From NCBI RefSeq assembly GCF_036311905.1, contig NZ_JAZDCH010000009.1:69622-133621 (forward strand): DNA of 64,000 bases, in the 5' to 3' direction. Each line of letters begins with the position of its first letter. Within the stretch, counting starts at the first letter, position 1. The stretch comes from Brachybacterium sp036311905 (GTDB taxonomy: Bacteria; Actinomycetota; Actinomycetes; Actinomycetales; Dermabacteraceae). The position numbers were made by a program, and so were the translations under genes. This document shows positions 39,297-48,051 of this stretch, in pieces. The notes beneath the pieces are model-generated. The model was not told where the DNA came from. It saw nothing but the letters and a program-made list of their open reading frames with translations, and made no database searches.

Positions 39297-39525
39297 GCTC
39301 GCGAGTGTAGGGGCGGGTGCCGACGACTCCCCGCCTATCGACTGTCCCGGCCTCCTGGGAAGTGACACTTTCGTGTTACCCGTAAGTACCCCGAATCGGA
39401 TGTGTCGGACATCTCTGTGTGGGTGTGAAGAGGGGCCCATCGGCCCCTGGGCGGGGACGAATATGGACAGTAGTCTGGCCCGGCGAGCGTGCGGAGAGAC
39501 CGCGCGCACGGCGTGAGGAGGCCTC
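39297..39525. promoter_or_regulatory. Divergent control region, GTPase operon and REC gene
   Basis: A 229-bp gap between divergent genes. It holds a near-palindrome GTGACAC-tttc-GTGTTAC (39362-39379, one mismatch) and TGTCGGACA (39403-39411), a TGTCnGACA palindrome that recurs in part upstream of the GH18 gene (42899-42906). GAGGAGG ends 5 nt before the REC GTG at 39526. No convincing -35/-10 pair was found. Confidence 0.4.
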
Positions 39526-39930
<405 letters not shown>

Positions 39931-39942
<12 letters not shown>

Positions 39943-39995
39943 GCTCAGCAGAGGCCAGCTGAGCCCGGCTGAGCCCGGCCGGGAGCTCAGCTCCC
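39931..39995. repeat. Short tandem repeats and palindrome at a convergent junction
   Basis: GAGGCCAGCTGAGC occurs at 39931-39944 and again at 39951-39964, followed by GAGCCCGGCT (39961-39970) and GAGCCCGGCC (39971-39980). GGGAGCT-C-AGCTCCC (39981-39995) is a 15-nt perfect palindrome over the stop codon of the synthase gene. The first repeat covers the REC stop codon. The hairpin may help terminate both convergent transcripts. Confidence 0.55.
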
Positions 39996-42770
39996 GTCGG
40001 CCGCCCGCGCCTCCTCGGCCGCATGCCGGCCGTGCCCGGCGGACTCCTCGCGGAAGAACTCCGCGCGCATCGCGCGCACCGTCGCCTCGCCCACCTCGAC
40101 CAGCTCGGCCAGCGGCTGCCGCGCCGCCGCCGGGCCCTCCGTCTCCGCCTCCACGAGCAGGTGATCGGCCGCGCTCTCCAGCCGATCGGCACCGATCATC
40201 ATCGCGGAGACGCGCACCGAGCCGACCGCATCCCGGATCGCCGGGAGATCCTCGGCGACGACCGCCTCGCGGAGGTTGTGCAGCCGCTTCGGCCACATGG
40301 ACACGAAGGCCGCCGCGAACTCGACGGCGATGTCCTCCACGCCCTCCAGCTCCGATCCCAGCTCCGTGATCTCGGCGCTGCGCACCAGCGGCGCCGCGCC
40401 CGGCGTCGAGGCGTAGCGGTGGATCGGCCGGTCCCAGGTGCGGGAGCGGCTCGAGGCCCGGCGCTGACGCTCCAGGTGCGCGGTGGGCCGCGGCATGTCC
40501 GGGGTGCCGTCGCCGTGGTAGAGCAGCGCCCGCCAGTCCAGCTCCGGCTCCGGTGCGGCACCCGCCTCCGCCCGCTGCCCGCGCGCTGGACGCTTGCGCA
40601 CGGGGACGAACATCCAGTCGACCAGGCCCAGCACCACGTCGACGACCGAGTTCCGGATGCCGATGTAGGAGATGATCGCGAGCAGGCACAGCGTCGCGTT
40701 CAGGGTCGCGAAGGCGGCATTGCCCCAGTTCTGGGCGTTCACGTCGCGGTAGATCGTCACCGCCGAGAACACCACGATCGCCCACGGCACCAGAATGTAG
40801 AGGGCCGGGGCAGCGGTCCGGTCGGCGACCTTCGGGGTGCGGGCGAAGGGGATCTTCTCCCCGGAGAGCATCTGTTGCAGCGACTTCAGCACGCCCGCGA
40901 GGTTCACCGCGAGCAGCACCAGGTTGAAGCCGTAGATCCGGAAGATGTCGCTGAAGCGGTAGCCGGAGTAGCGCAGATCCGCTCCCATGCAGCAGAAGTA
41001 CGGCACCGCGGCGAGGAACACCCACACGCTCAGCAGCCGTGAGTCGTACGGGTAGGCCAGCAGGAACAGCAGGCCGAAGCTGGCCCAGGTGATCGAGGCC
41101 ATGTAGTTCGTGCGCAGCAGCACCTCGCGCAGCAGCACCGGCTCCCGGCGTCGGCGCCGCTCCGCGACGAGCGAGGCGAGCTTGGGCCAGATGATCAGGC
41201 CGCCGTTCGCCCAGCGCCGCCGCTGCACCACGAGCGAGCCGAAGTCCGGCGGGGTCGCCGAGTAACTGAGCCGCTCCGGGTAGTTCTCGAGCGTCCAGCC
41301 GTGCGCGCCGATGTCGATCGAGGACTCGGTGTCCTCGATGACCGTGCGGTCCTGGATGTAGGTGGTGATCGGGAAGCCGCCCACGGTCTCGGTGTGCGCG
41401 ATGTCCTCGAGCGCCTCGGTGCGGATCACCGCGTTCGCCCCCACCCAGAACGTCGCCCCGTAGTACGTCATGCCCTGGTGCTGGATGTGCTGGATGTCCG
41501 TGGTCGCCCCGGCCAGCCGCTCGATCCGGGTCGGCGCCCCGCGGTACGAGGAGTACGGGGTCTGGGTGACCGCGACCCGCTCGTTGCCGGGCTGCTCGAG
41601 AAACTCCACCAGGCGCAGGCAGTAGTCGCGCAGCAGCATCGAGTCCGCGTCGAGGGTGAGCAGGTACTGGCTCGGTGGGACCGAGAGGGCCACCTCGTCG
41701 CCGGGCTCCGCGGGGCGCAGCGCCGGCCCGTCGGCCGTGTCCTCCTGCCGCCAGTCCCGGCCGATCAGCGAGATGTACGAGTTGACGTTCATCGCCTTGT
41801 TCGCCTCGTGGGAGAGGGAGGCGTAGGCCTTCCGCTCGAAGGAGGTGACCTCCGCGGTGAAGATCCGCACCAGCCGGTCGTACAGCTGGCCCAGCCGCTC
41901 GCGGCTCGGCGACTCCCCCTGGGCGGCGGCGGTGCGCAGCGCGAGCTCGGTGATCCCGAGGTCCGCGGCGAGGCCCCGCAGCACCTCGTCCACGAAGAAG
42001 TTGTCGGTGTGGTCCTCGATCCGCTCCGCGGCGGCCATCTCCTCGAGCCACTGCGCGGCGTACTGGTACTGCTCCGCCAGGCGGGCTGCCTCCGCGGGGC
42101 CGTCGGTCCGCTCGGGGTCCTCCCGCTCGGCGAAGGCCGCAGCGGCCTGGGCGAGGCGCTGGCGCGGCTCCTGCAGCGCCGCCTCGATCTCGGGGCCCAG
42201 CAGGCGGGTCGCCTCGAGGGAGGCGATCCGCTCGGGCGCCGTGGGGTGGGGCGGGTCGTCCACCAGCAGCACCACCCGCAGCCGCGGGAACTCCTGCAGC
42301 GCCGCGGACCACAGCGTCTTGCGGACCACGCCCACCTCCTCCACGTAGGAGGGGATGAGTACCGTGACCAGCTTGTCGTAGCCGTCGCTGAAGTGGCGGT
42401 CGAGCTCCTCCCGCGGCGTGCGCAGATGATCCCGGAAGCGGTACAGCGCTCCCTGCCGCGCGAGCATGTACATGAGCGCCGAGAAGGTCAGGAAGGTGAC
42501 GGTGACCAGGTAGGAGACCAGCTCGAGGGTGAGTCGCAGGTCGAAGTCGTCGTTCTCCACCAGCTGGCGCAGCACCGTGGTGATCACGTAGATCGCCCAG
42601 CACATCACCGTGGCCAGGATCGCGAGCCGGCCCAGCGTGATCGTGGACGAGCGCGGGCGGCGGTGCAGGATCGGCAGCGGCCGGGTGGACCTCTCGGCGC
42701 CCCACTGGTGGGCGCGGACGCGGGCCGGGGCCTCTTCCGCCTGCACGGACTGGTCCTGAAGCGCGGTCAT
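39987..42770 (-). CDS. Membrane GT2 polysaccharide synthase with HPt-like C-terminal domain
   Basis: A 927-residue protein. Two N-terminal TM helices (about 45-70 and 80-105) precede a GT2 catalytic domain: VTVLIPSYVEE, LLVDDPP, LLTLDADSMLL (DxD at 374-376), VIEDTES (ED at 479-480) and QRRRW (516-520), the QxxRW motif of processive synthases such as cellulose, chitin and hyaluronan synthases. About six further TM helices (550-720) form the translocation channel. There is no PilZ domain. Residues about 800-905 are a helical bundle with the HPt pattern, but Gly850 replaces the phospho-accepting His in VGSVRVSAMMIGA. An insertion of about 150 residues (195-345) splits the catalytic domain. GAGGAG lies 4 nt before the ATG. 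It converges on the REC gene and is divergent from the GH18 gene. Confidence 0.85.
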   Translation of the reverse strand: MTALQDQSVQAEEAPARVRAHQWGAERSTRPLPILHRRPRSSTITLGRLAILATVMCWAIYVITTVLRQLVENDDFDLRLTLELVSYLVTVTFLTFSALMYMLARQGALYRFRDHLRTPREELDRHFSDGYDKLVTVLIPSYVEEVGVVRKTLWSAALQEFPRLRVVLLVDDPPHPTAPERIASLEATRLLGPEIEAALQEPRQRLAQAAAAFAEREDPERTDGPAEAARLAEQYQYAAQWLEEMAAAERIEDHTDNFFVDEVLRGLAADLGITELALRTAAAQGESPSRERLGQLYDRLVRIFTAEVTSFERKAYASLSHEANKAMNVNSYISLIGRDWRQEDTADGPALRPAEPGDEVALSVPPSQYLLTLDADSMLLRDYCLRLVEFLEQPGNERVAVTQTPYSSYRGAPTRIERLAGATTDIQHIQHQGMTYYGATFWVGANAVIRTEALEDIAHTETVGGFPITTYIQDRTVIEDTESSIDIGAHGWTLENYPERLSYSATPPDFGSLVVQRRRWANGGLIIWPKLASLVAERRRRREPVLLREVLLRTNYMASITWASFGLLFLLAYPYDSRLLSVWVFLAAVPYFCCMGADLRYSGYRFSDIFRIYGFNLVLLAVNLAGVLKSLQQMLSGEKIPFARTPKVADRTAAPALYILVPWAIVVFSAVTIYRDVNAQNWGNAAFATLNATLCLLAIISYIGIRNSVVDVVLGLVDWMFVPVRKRPARGQRAEAGAAPEPELDWRALLYHGDGTPDMPRPTAHLERQRRASSRSRTWDRPIHRYASTPGAAPLVRSAEITELGSELEGVEDIAVEFAAAFVSMWPKRLHNLREAVVAEDLPAIRDAVGSVRVSAMMIGADRLESAADHLLVEAETEGPAAARQPLAELVEVGEATVRAMRAEFFREESAGHGRHAAEEARAADGS

Positions 42771-42885
42771 GGCACTCCTCGGGTCGATCGCCGCCGTCCG
42801 GGGCGCTCGCGCACGCGCGCGTAGAACCGAGAACCGCAGGAAGATGAGAGCGCTGGACGCGCCCGGTGCGCTGCTGCGCTGTCGC

Positions 42886-42926
42886 TACTATAGGCATCTG
42901 TCCGACTTGGACGAATTCGTGTCGGA
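42886..42926 (+). promoter_or_regulatory. Promoter and nested inverted repeats upstream of the GH18 gene
   Basis: TACTAT (42886-42891) is a good -10 box about 45 nt before the start codon. Just downstream are TCCGAC (42901-42906) and GTCGGA (42921-42926), inverted around a perfect 10-nt palindrome ACGAATTCGT (42911-42920). The TGTCCGAC at 42899-42906 resembles TGTCGGACA upstream of the REC gene. The arrangement suits an operator covering the transcription start. Confidence 0.45.
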
Positions 42927-42936
42927 TGGAGGCGAG

Positions 42937-44502
42937 ATGAGCAGTCGTTTCGAGGGGCGTCGGCTGTCGGTTCCGCGACTGGTCGCGGTGCTGGTGGTGT
43001 TCGCCGTGGTGATCACTGCGGGGTGGATCTTCGTGCGGAACGAGCGCGACGCGGCGCAGGCCCGATCCCACGGCTCGCCCTGGTTCGCCGGCTACGTCGA
43101 CGTCACCGCGACCCCCACCTACGCCTTCGAGGCGGAGACCGGCGAGGGCAGCGAGTCGGCCGTCCTCTCCTTCATCGTCGCCGCGGACCCGCAGAGCTGC
43201 ACCCCCACCTGGGGCACCGCCTACACCCTCGACCAGGCCGGCACCGATCTCGATCTCGACCGCCGCATCGAGCGGCTGCGCGATCAGGACCGGGACGTGG
43301 TGGTCAGCTTCGGCGGCCTGCTCAACACCGAGCTGGGCGATGCCTGCACCGATGTGCAGCAGCTCGCCGCCGCCTACGAGCAGGTCATCGACCGCTACAC
43401 GCTCACCACCATCGACCTCGACCTCGAGGGCGAGGCGCTCAAAGACCCCGTGGCGATGGCCCGCCGCGCCGAGGCCGTCGCCCAGCTGCAGACCGAGAAG
43501 CGGGCCGACGGCGAGGAGCTCGCCGTCTGGCTGACCCTCCCGATCGCCACCACCGGCCTCACCGAGGACGGCACGAACACGGTCGCCGCCTTCCTCGACG
43601 CGGGCGTGGACCTCGCCGGCATCAACGCCATGACCATGAACCTCGATGCTGAGGACGATCTCGCCGCGGCGGCCGAGGAGTCCCTCACCTCCCTGCACCG
43701 GCAGCTCGGCATCCTCTACGACGCGGCCGGCATGCATCAGGGCCCCGCCTCGCTGTGGACCAAGATCGGGGCGACCCCGATGATCGGCCAGAACGACCTC
43801 CCGCAGGACGTCCTCACCCTCGACGACGCCCGCCGCCTCAACGCCTTCGCGCGCGAGAACGGGGTGGGCCGGATGTCGATGTGGTCGATGAACCGCGACC
43901 GCACCTGCGGTGCGAACTACCCGGACACGAGCGTCGTCTCCGATTCGTGCAGCGGTGTGGACCAGGGCGACGCGAGCTACGCCGAGCTCCTCTCCGCCGG
44001 GTTCACGGGCACCCCCGACGACTCCGCCGCCGCCCGCACCCGCGAGGAGGCCGCGGAGGAGGTGGTCGAAGACGACCCGGAGACCAGCCCCTATCCGGTA
44101 TGGAACGAGGACTCGCCCTACACCGCGGGCTCCAAGGTGGTGTGGCACGGCAACGTCTACATCGCGAAGTGGTGGAACCAGGGCGAGGCCCCGGACAACC
44201 CCGTGCTGCAGGACTTCGAGGCCCCGTGGACCCTCGTGGGCCCGGTGATGCCGGGCGAGACCCCCGCCCCGAAGGTCGAGATCCCCGCGGGCACCGCCCC
44301 CGCGTGGGACGGCCAGACCGTCTACGAGGCGGGGTCGATGGTCCTCTTCGACGGGACCCTCTACATCGCCCGCTGGTGGACCCAGGGCGACAGCCCCGAG
44401 GGCGCCTACGCCAACGCCGACTCCTCGCCGTGGCGGGCCCTGGACCAGGACGAGGTGCGCACGGTGCTCGACGGCGGCTCGCCGTCCGACGGCGGAGCCT
44501 GA
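42937..44502 (+). CDS. GH18-like glycosidase with two CBM5/12 chitin-binding modules
   Basis: A 521-residue protein from the ATG at 42937, chosen for the GGAGG 5 nt upstream; the same frame is open earlier without a ribosome-binding site. Residues about 12-33 form one hydrophobic helix (LVAVLVVFAVVITAGWIFV), an uncleaved anchor or signal. Residues about 45-360 are a GH18 TIM barrel: YVDVTATPTYAF, VVVSFGG and the catalytic TTIDLDLEGEA, where Glu164 is the acid. Residues 386-433 and 455-502 are CBM5/12 modules with GSKVVWHGNVYIAKWWNQG and GSMVLFDGTLYIARWWTQG. GH18 enzymes cleave chitin or related GlcNAc glycans by substrate-assisted catalysis. The divergent arrangement with the GT2 synthase suggests one polymer is made and then trimmed or bound outside the cell. 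Confidence 0.88.
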   Translation: MSSRFEGRRLSVPRLVAVLVVFAVVITAGWIFVRNERDAAQARSHGSPWFAGYVDVTATPTYAFEAETGEGSESAVLSFIVAADPQSCTPTWGTAYTLDQAGTDLDLDRRIERLRDQDRDVVVSFGGLLNTELGDACTDVQQLAAAYEQVIDRYTLTTIDLDLEGEALKDPVAMARRAEAVAQLQTEKRADGEELAVWLTLPIATTGLTEDGTNTVAAFLDAGVDLAGINAMTMNLDAEDDLAAAAEESLTSLHRQLGILYDAAGMHQGPASLWTKIGATPMIGQNDLPQDVLTLDDARRLNAFARENGVGRMSMWSMNRDRTCGANYPDTSVVSDSCSGVDQGDASYAELLSAGFTGTPDDSAAARTREEAAEEVVEDDPETSPYPVWNEDSPYTAGSKVVWHGNVYIAKWWNQGEAPDNPVLQDFEAPWTLVGPVMPGETPAPKVEIPAGTAPAWDGQTVYEAGSMVLFDGTLYIARWWTQGDSPEGAYANADSSPWRALDQDEVRTVLDGGSPSDGGA

Positions 44503-44649
44503 GAGGCGGCGGAGGAGCTGCCAGCCGCTGGGCATCGGACATGCCGGCGGGCCCGCCCATGCACATCGGCTCGTGCGCTGGCTCCACCTCTGCGCGCTCG
44601 GAACCGACGGCATCTCGACGGATCGACGGCGGACGCAGGCCCGGGCAAC

Positions 44650-44687
44650 GACGCGCCCCCTCTCCCTGAGGGAGAAGGGGGCGCGTC
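44650..44687. terminator. Strong GC-rich hairpin between convergent genes
   Basis: GACGCGCCCCCT-CTCCC pairs with GGGAGAAGGGGGCGCGTC around a 3-nt loop, with one bulged base. It lies between the end of the GH18 gene (44502) and the end of the GlsB-type gene (44705), so it probably terminates one or both transcripts. No long U-tract follows. Confidence 0.7.
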
Positions 44688-44704
44688 GCGGTGTACTCGA
44701 CCGC

Positions 44705-44989
44705 TCAGCGGCGACGACCCGTGGCGAGGCCGTAGACGACCATCACGATCAGCGCGCCGATGACGGAGAGCACGATCGTCCACACGCTCCACGGGTCCGA
44801 GAAGACACCGCTGACGCCCTTGGGTCCGAAGAGCCCGCCGATGAAGCCGCCGACCAGAGCGCCCACGACGCCGAGAACGATGGTCGGGCCGATGCCCATG
44901 TGCTGCTTGCCGGGCATGATCGCGCGGGCGATCAGACCGACGACCGCGCCGATGATGAGCCACGAGATGAGAGCTCCGATGAAGCCCAT
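44705..44989 (-). CDS. GlsB/YeaQ/YmgE-family stress membrane protein
   Basis: A 94-residue protein with three hydrophobic helices and the family pattern: LISWLIIGAVVGLIARAIMPG, IGPTIVLGVVGALVGGFIGGLFG and VWTIVLSVIGALIVMVVYGL. The family is linked to general or envelope stress responses; its biochemical role is not known. The ATG at 44989 is preferred over the GTG at 44998 because AAGGAG lies 8 nt before the ATG but would overlap the GTG. It heads a run of stress-related minus-strand genes, each with its own ribosome-binding site and gaps of about 75-140 bp. Confidence 0.92.
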   Translation of the reverse strand: MGFIGALISWLIIGAVVGLIARAIMPGKQHMGIGPTIVLGVVGALVGGFIGGLFGPKGVSGVFSDPWSVWTIVLSVIGALIVMVVYGLATGRRR

Positions 44990-45079
44990 GTTGATCACTC
45001 CTTGTAGGGGTGGGGAAAGGAGGGGACGTCTCGACGGCCCGCTCCGGGACCTTTCGACCCTACGGCATCCGGAGCAGGA

Positions 45080-46168
45080 TCACGACGGTTGATGGGTTGA
45101 CCCGGGCTCGCTCTCCTCGGTGTATCGGCGCTGGCGCTCACGCTGACCGTGCGTGAGGGAGCGGAGATTCGTCTCGCGGTCGAAACTCGAACCGAGGGCG
45201 CCAGCGACCACACCCATCGCCGCGCTGAGCCACGCGATGTCCAGGTAGGTCGTGAAGGTCGGTTCCTGACCGATGACCTCCCTCATGTAGTCCGGCGAGA
45301 TCACGATCAGTCCACCAACCAGGATGAGGAGGACGAGAGCCGAGTAGAGGGCGGCCACGCAGACCAGCAGCGTCATGACCGTGGAGAGGTTGTACAGCAG
45401 CACGACGCGGGCCAGAGAGCTCCGCTTCGGCGAATCCCATAACACGTTGCTGAGGATCAGCCAGAGGATCATGGCGCCGATCGCGAGGGCCCCGATGCTG
45501 AGAAGCCGCGGTGTCGAGAGGAACGTGGACATCGCCCAGATCGAGCTGTAGAAGATGCCGAAGGCCCCCGTGGCGGAGGCCGCTGCCAGGGCGCTCGAGA
45601 GCCGTGGAGCGGTCTTGAGGGGCTCATTGCTGGCGACCATCCCGAGAACCATCCTGACGCCGCCGAGCGCCATGCCGGTGTGGAGAGTCGAGTGGGCTCC
45701 CGCGTCGTCGGCGTCGTTCCAGTGACGCCATGATCGGCCGAACCGCGACGGACCCCTCGGGCCAGCCGGATGCGTCATCCTGAGGATGCAGTCCATGAGG
45801 GTGTCCAGGATCCGTCGCCGGGTCGCGAACGCTCCCAGCGTCGGACACGAGATCACCGCGACGTTCTCCTCAGGGAAGATCTCCGCGATCAGAGGCCGTC
45901 CATCCGTGAGCCGGGGAAGCTCCGTCAACAGCAGTACGACGTCCGGGTGCCCGAACTCCCGCGCGATCTGCACGGCATCATCGAGGTCGAGGGAGTCATC
46001 GGGCCTCAGGCGGAGCATCGCCGTGCGGGTATGCACCTCCACCGGTGGGCGGAACTCCTCAGCCAGATACTTCTGCAGGTCATCCCTGAGGGCGTGTGCG
46101 CGTCGGGTCGGAAGCCCCGGATCCGACACCAGGAGAACGCGCACACCATCTGGCGTGTCATCTGCCAT
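45080..46168 (-). CDS. Multi-pass membrane protein with N-terminal cytoplasmic domain
   Basis: A 362-residue protein from the ATG at 46168, preceded by GGGAGGTGGAG. Residues about 8-130 form a soluble alpha/beta domain (VRVLLVSDPGLPTRRAHAL, PDVVLLLTELPRLTDGRPL, NVAVISCPTLGAF) that looks Rossmann-like. Residues about 190-335 hold about five transmembrane helices, including LLSIGALAIGAMILWLILSNV and ALVLLILVGGLIVI. The C-terminus is Arg-rich and polar. I recognise no family or catalytic motif. It lies between two stress-type genes but with gaps, so co-transcription is uncertain. Confidence 0.7.
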   Translation of the reverse strand: MADDTPDGVRVLLVSDPGLPTRRAHALRDDLQKYLAEEFRPPVEVHTRTAMLRLRPDDSLDLDDAVQIAREFGHPDVVLLLTELPRLTDGRPLIAEIFPEENVAVISCPTLGAFATRRRILDTLMDCILRMTHPAGPRGPSRFGRSWRHWNDADDAGAHSTLHTGMALGGVRMVLGMVASNEPLKTAPRLSSALAAASATGAFGIFYSSIWAMSTFLSTPRLLSIGALAIGAMILWLILSNVLWDSPKRSSLARVVLLYNLSTVMTLLVCVAALYSALVLLILVGGLIVISPDYMREVIGQEPTFTTYLDIAWLSAAMGVVAGALGSSFDRETNLRSLTHGQRERQRRYTEESEPGSTHQPS

Positions 46169-46304
46169 CGCTGATCTCCACCTCCCTCGGACACTTACCC
46201 CCAGTCTCTCAAGTGCTGTCGGAGGTCGTCTCCCCTGGCTCCGGCGCGCTGAGTTCCGGGAACGAGCGAGACGGGGGCAACGTCGACGGCGGCGGTCGTG
46301 CGGC

Positions 46305-46808
46305 TCAGAGTTCCGTCGTGCCGGTCCCGCCCGGCGCGCGCTCCTTCGTGACCATCGCCTTGACCATGTGGACTGCGCCGGCGATCCGACCACCCGGCAG
46401 GCCCCAGAACTGCGCGGACTCGGTCCTGACGAGGAGCAGGCCCAGCGTCGGATCGGTGGGGCCCTCGGGGAAGTAGCCCTCGGCGGAGTCGTCCCACAGC
46501 TCGTGCACCTTCGCCCGGTCGTTCACGAATTCGGCCGTCCCGGCGACCGACAGCCAGGACCCGGAGCGCGCGATTGAGATGTTCACCGCGTTCCCGCCCG
46601 AGAGCGCCTCCGCCTGGTCCCCGTCGAGTCCGACGAAGAACCAGACGTCCGCGTCGTCGGTGACCCCCTGGATGGTCATCGGGTGGGAGACGAGCTTGTC
46701 CCCGCCCGCGGTGGTCGTCAGCATGACGACCCGAGCTTCCCGCAACGTGGCGGCGACGTCGTGACGGGTGAGTTCCTGCGTTGTCGAGCCGTTCTCGTTG
46801 CTGGTCAT
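46305..46808 (-). CDS. PPOX-class flavin/F420-type general stress protein
   Basis: A 167-residue protein from the ATG at 46808 (AAGGAG, 6 nt spacing); longer in-frame starts lack a ribosome-binding site. The split-barrel pattern of pyridoxamine-phosphate-oxidase-like general stress proteins is visible: VAATLREARVVMLTT, LVSHPMTIQGVTDDADVWFFVG, SGGNAVNISIARSGSWLSVAGTAE, KVHELWDDSAEGYFPEGPTDP and FWGLPGGRIAG. Members bind FMN, FAD or F420 and are induced by stress in Bacillus (GS26-like) and Xanthomonas homologues; the substrate is unknown. Cytoplasmic, probably dimeric. Its place beside Dps and the GlsB-type gene supports a stress role. Confidence 0.88.
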   Translation of the reverse strand: MTSNENGSTTQELTRHDVAATLREARVVMLTTTAGGDKLVSHPMTIQGVTDDADVWFFVGLDGDQAEALSGGNAVNISIARSGSWLSVAGTAEFVNDRAKVHELWDDSAEGYFPEGPTDPTLGLLLVRTESAQFWGLPGGRIAGAVHMVKAMVTKERAPGGTGTTEL

Positions 46809-46884
46809 GCTCGTCTCCTTCATGCGCTGGCGGAATCTACTGCTGTTCTGACCATGGCGGTGCGGGGAGGGGGCGCGCTCCCTG

Positions 46885-47205
46885 TCAGAGGGCATCGAAC
46901 TTCTTCCGCCCCGCCCAAGCGCGTCCGGCATCGCCGCCCCACGCATCCCACGCGACACGTCCGGGCGACGGGTAGCCCTCCTCCCCGCGGCGAAAGCCCT
47001 GCGCCTCCGAGTCATGCTGGTGACGGGAGAAGTATCGCTTCATCTTCCCGACCTCTTGGTCGGTCAGGCCATCGCGAGCCGCGAGCTGGCGAGCGCGGTG
47101 GTCTCCGGTGTCCGTGAAACCTCTCCCAGCTCTTACCTCGGAGATCCACCGGACGGCCCGCTGAGCGGCGGCGGCGACGTCTCGAGGAGGCACGTGCGCG
47201 TTCAA
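46885..47205 (-). CDS. Small phage-like protein of unknown function
   Basis: A 106-residue protein. The TTG at 47205 is chosen because AAAGGA lies 8 nt upstream; a longer frame from 47247 has no such site. The C-terminal half (RYFSRHQHDSEAQGFRRGEE, then GYPSPGRVAWDAWGGDAGRAW) is a pattern I know from small proteins often found in actinobacteriophage or prophage gene sets. The N-terminal half carries RARQLAARDGLTDQEVGKMK, a helix-turn-helix-like segment. No phage genes adjoin it, so it is either domesticated or a chromosomal family. It is Arg/His-rich and probably cytoplasmic. Function unknown. Confidence 0.65.
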   Translation of the reverse strand: MNAHVPPRDVAAAAQRAVRWISEVRAGRGFTDTGDHRARQLAARDGLTDQEVGKMKRYFSRHQHDSEAQGFRRGEEGYPSPGRVAWDAWGGDAGRAWAGRKKFDAL

Positions 47206-47295
47206 GGTCGCTGTCCTTTCTATCCGGCACGGGGCCGGCCGGGCCACGGTCGATGCGAGCCCGCCCTCGAGGGACGGGTGGCGCCGTGAGGGACG

Positions 47296-47823
47296 TCAGG
47301 AGCTCGGCGTACGCGTCTCGGCGCTGATGAACCAGGCCTGCTGCTCGAGCTTCTCGATGACGCCGTGGAGGATGTCGGCCGAGGTCGGATCGGCCTCGTC
47401 AACCTCGTCGTGGACGTCGCGCATGCTGCCCACGGTCGCCTCGATCGCCGAGGTCACCAGGTCGATCGCGTCATGCGTGAGCACCTCTCCTTGCGGGAAC
47501 TCGGGCAGGGAGCTCTGCTCGGCGACGACCGCCGGTCGACCGTCGGGCGTGGCGTGGAGCGCGCGCATCCGCTCGGCAACGTCATCCGCGGCCTCCCGCG
47601 CGATGTCCACGACCTCATCGAGGTTGAGGTGCAGGTCGCGGAAGTTGGGACCCACGATGTTCCAGTGGGCCTGCTTGCCTACGAGGTGCAGGGCGGTGAG
47701 CTCCACGAGCACCCGCTGCAGGTTCTTGGCGAGGGCATCGGACGCGAGGAATCCGCCCTCCGCGTTCTCGGGTCGCGTGCGTCGGGCTCCCGACGGATTC
47801 GGGACGTCAACGGTCTTGTTCAT
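47296..47823 (-). CDS. dps: Dps-family ferritin-like DNA-protection protein
   Basis: A 175-residue protein. ATG with AAGGAG 7 nt upstream. The four-helix bundle carries the Dps ferroxidase signature: VELTALHLVGKQAHWNIVGP, then FRDLHLNLDEVVDIAREAADDVAERM, supplying the His/Asp/Glu ligands of the inter-subunit di-iron site. It oxidises Fe2+ with H2O2 and stores iron in a 12-mer, protecting DNA in oxidative stress or stationary phase. An N-terminal extension of about 25 residues with basic residues (GARRTRPENAEG) could aid DNA binding. The 228-bp gap to the divergent PLP-enzyme operon holds its promoter; GATAAC on the minus strand near 47901 is a weak -10 candidate. Confidence 0.93.
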   Translation of the reverse strand: MNKTVDVPNPSGARRTRPENAEGGFLASDALAKNLQRVLVELTALHLVGKQAHWNIVGPNFRDLHLNLDEVVDIAREAADDVAERMRALHATPDGRPAVVAEQSSLPEFPQGEVLTHDAIDLVTSAIEATVGSMRDVHDEVDEADPTSADILHGVIEKLEQQAWFISAETRTPSS

Positions 47824-48051
47824 CGCGCATCTCCTTCGTCTCGATCTGGCGTCTGCGGGGACCACGGATGCCGTCCTGGGTGGCGCAGACCACAGCACGT
47901 TATCACCGGAGCATCGGTGTCGACTGCGAGGTGAGGCGCCGGGCTCGCCTGGTCCACCCGATGCTCCGGGCGCTCCGGTTGCTGACTGTAGGGTGATCAG
48001 ACGCGACGAATCTCCCCTGATCGCCGCGCTCTTCGCGAGGGAGATGTTTCG

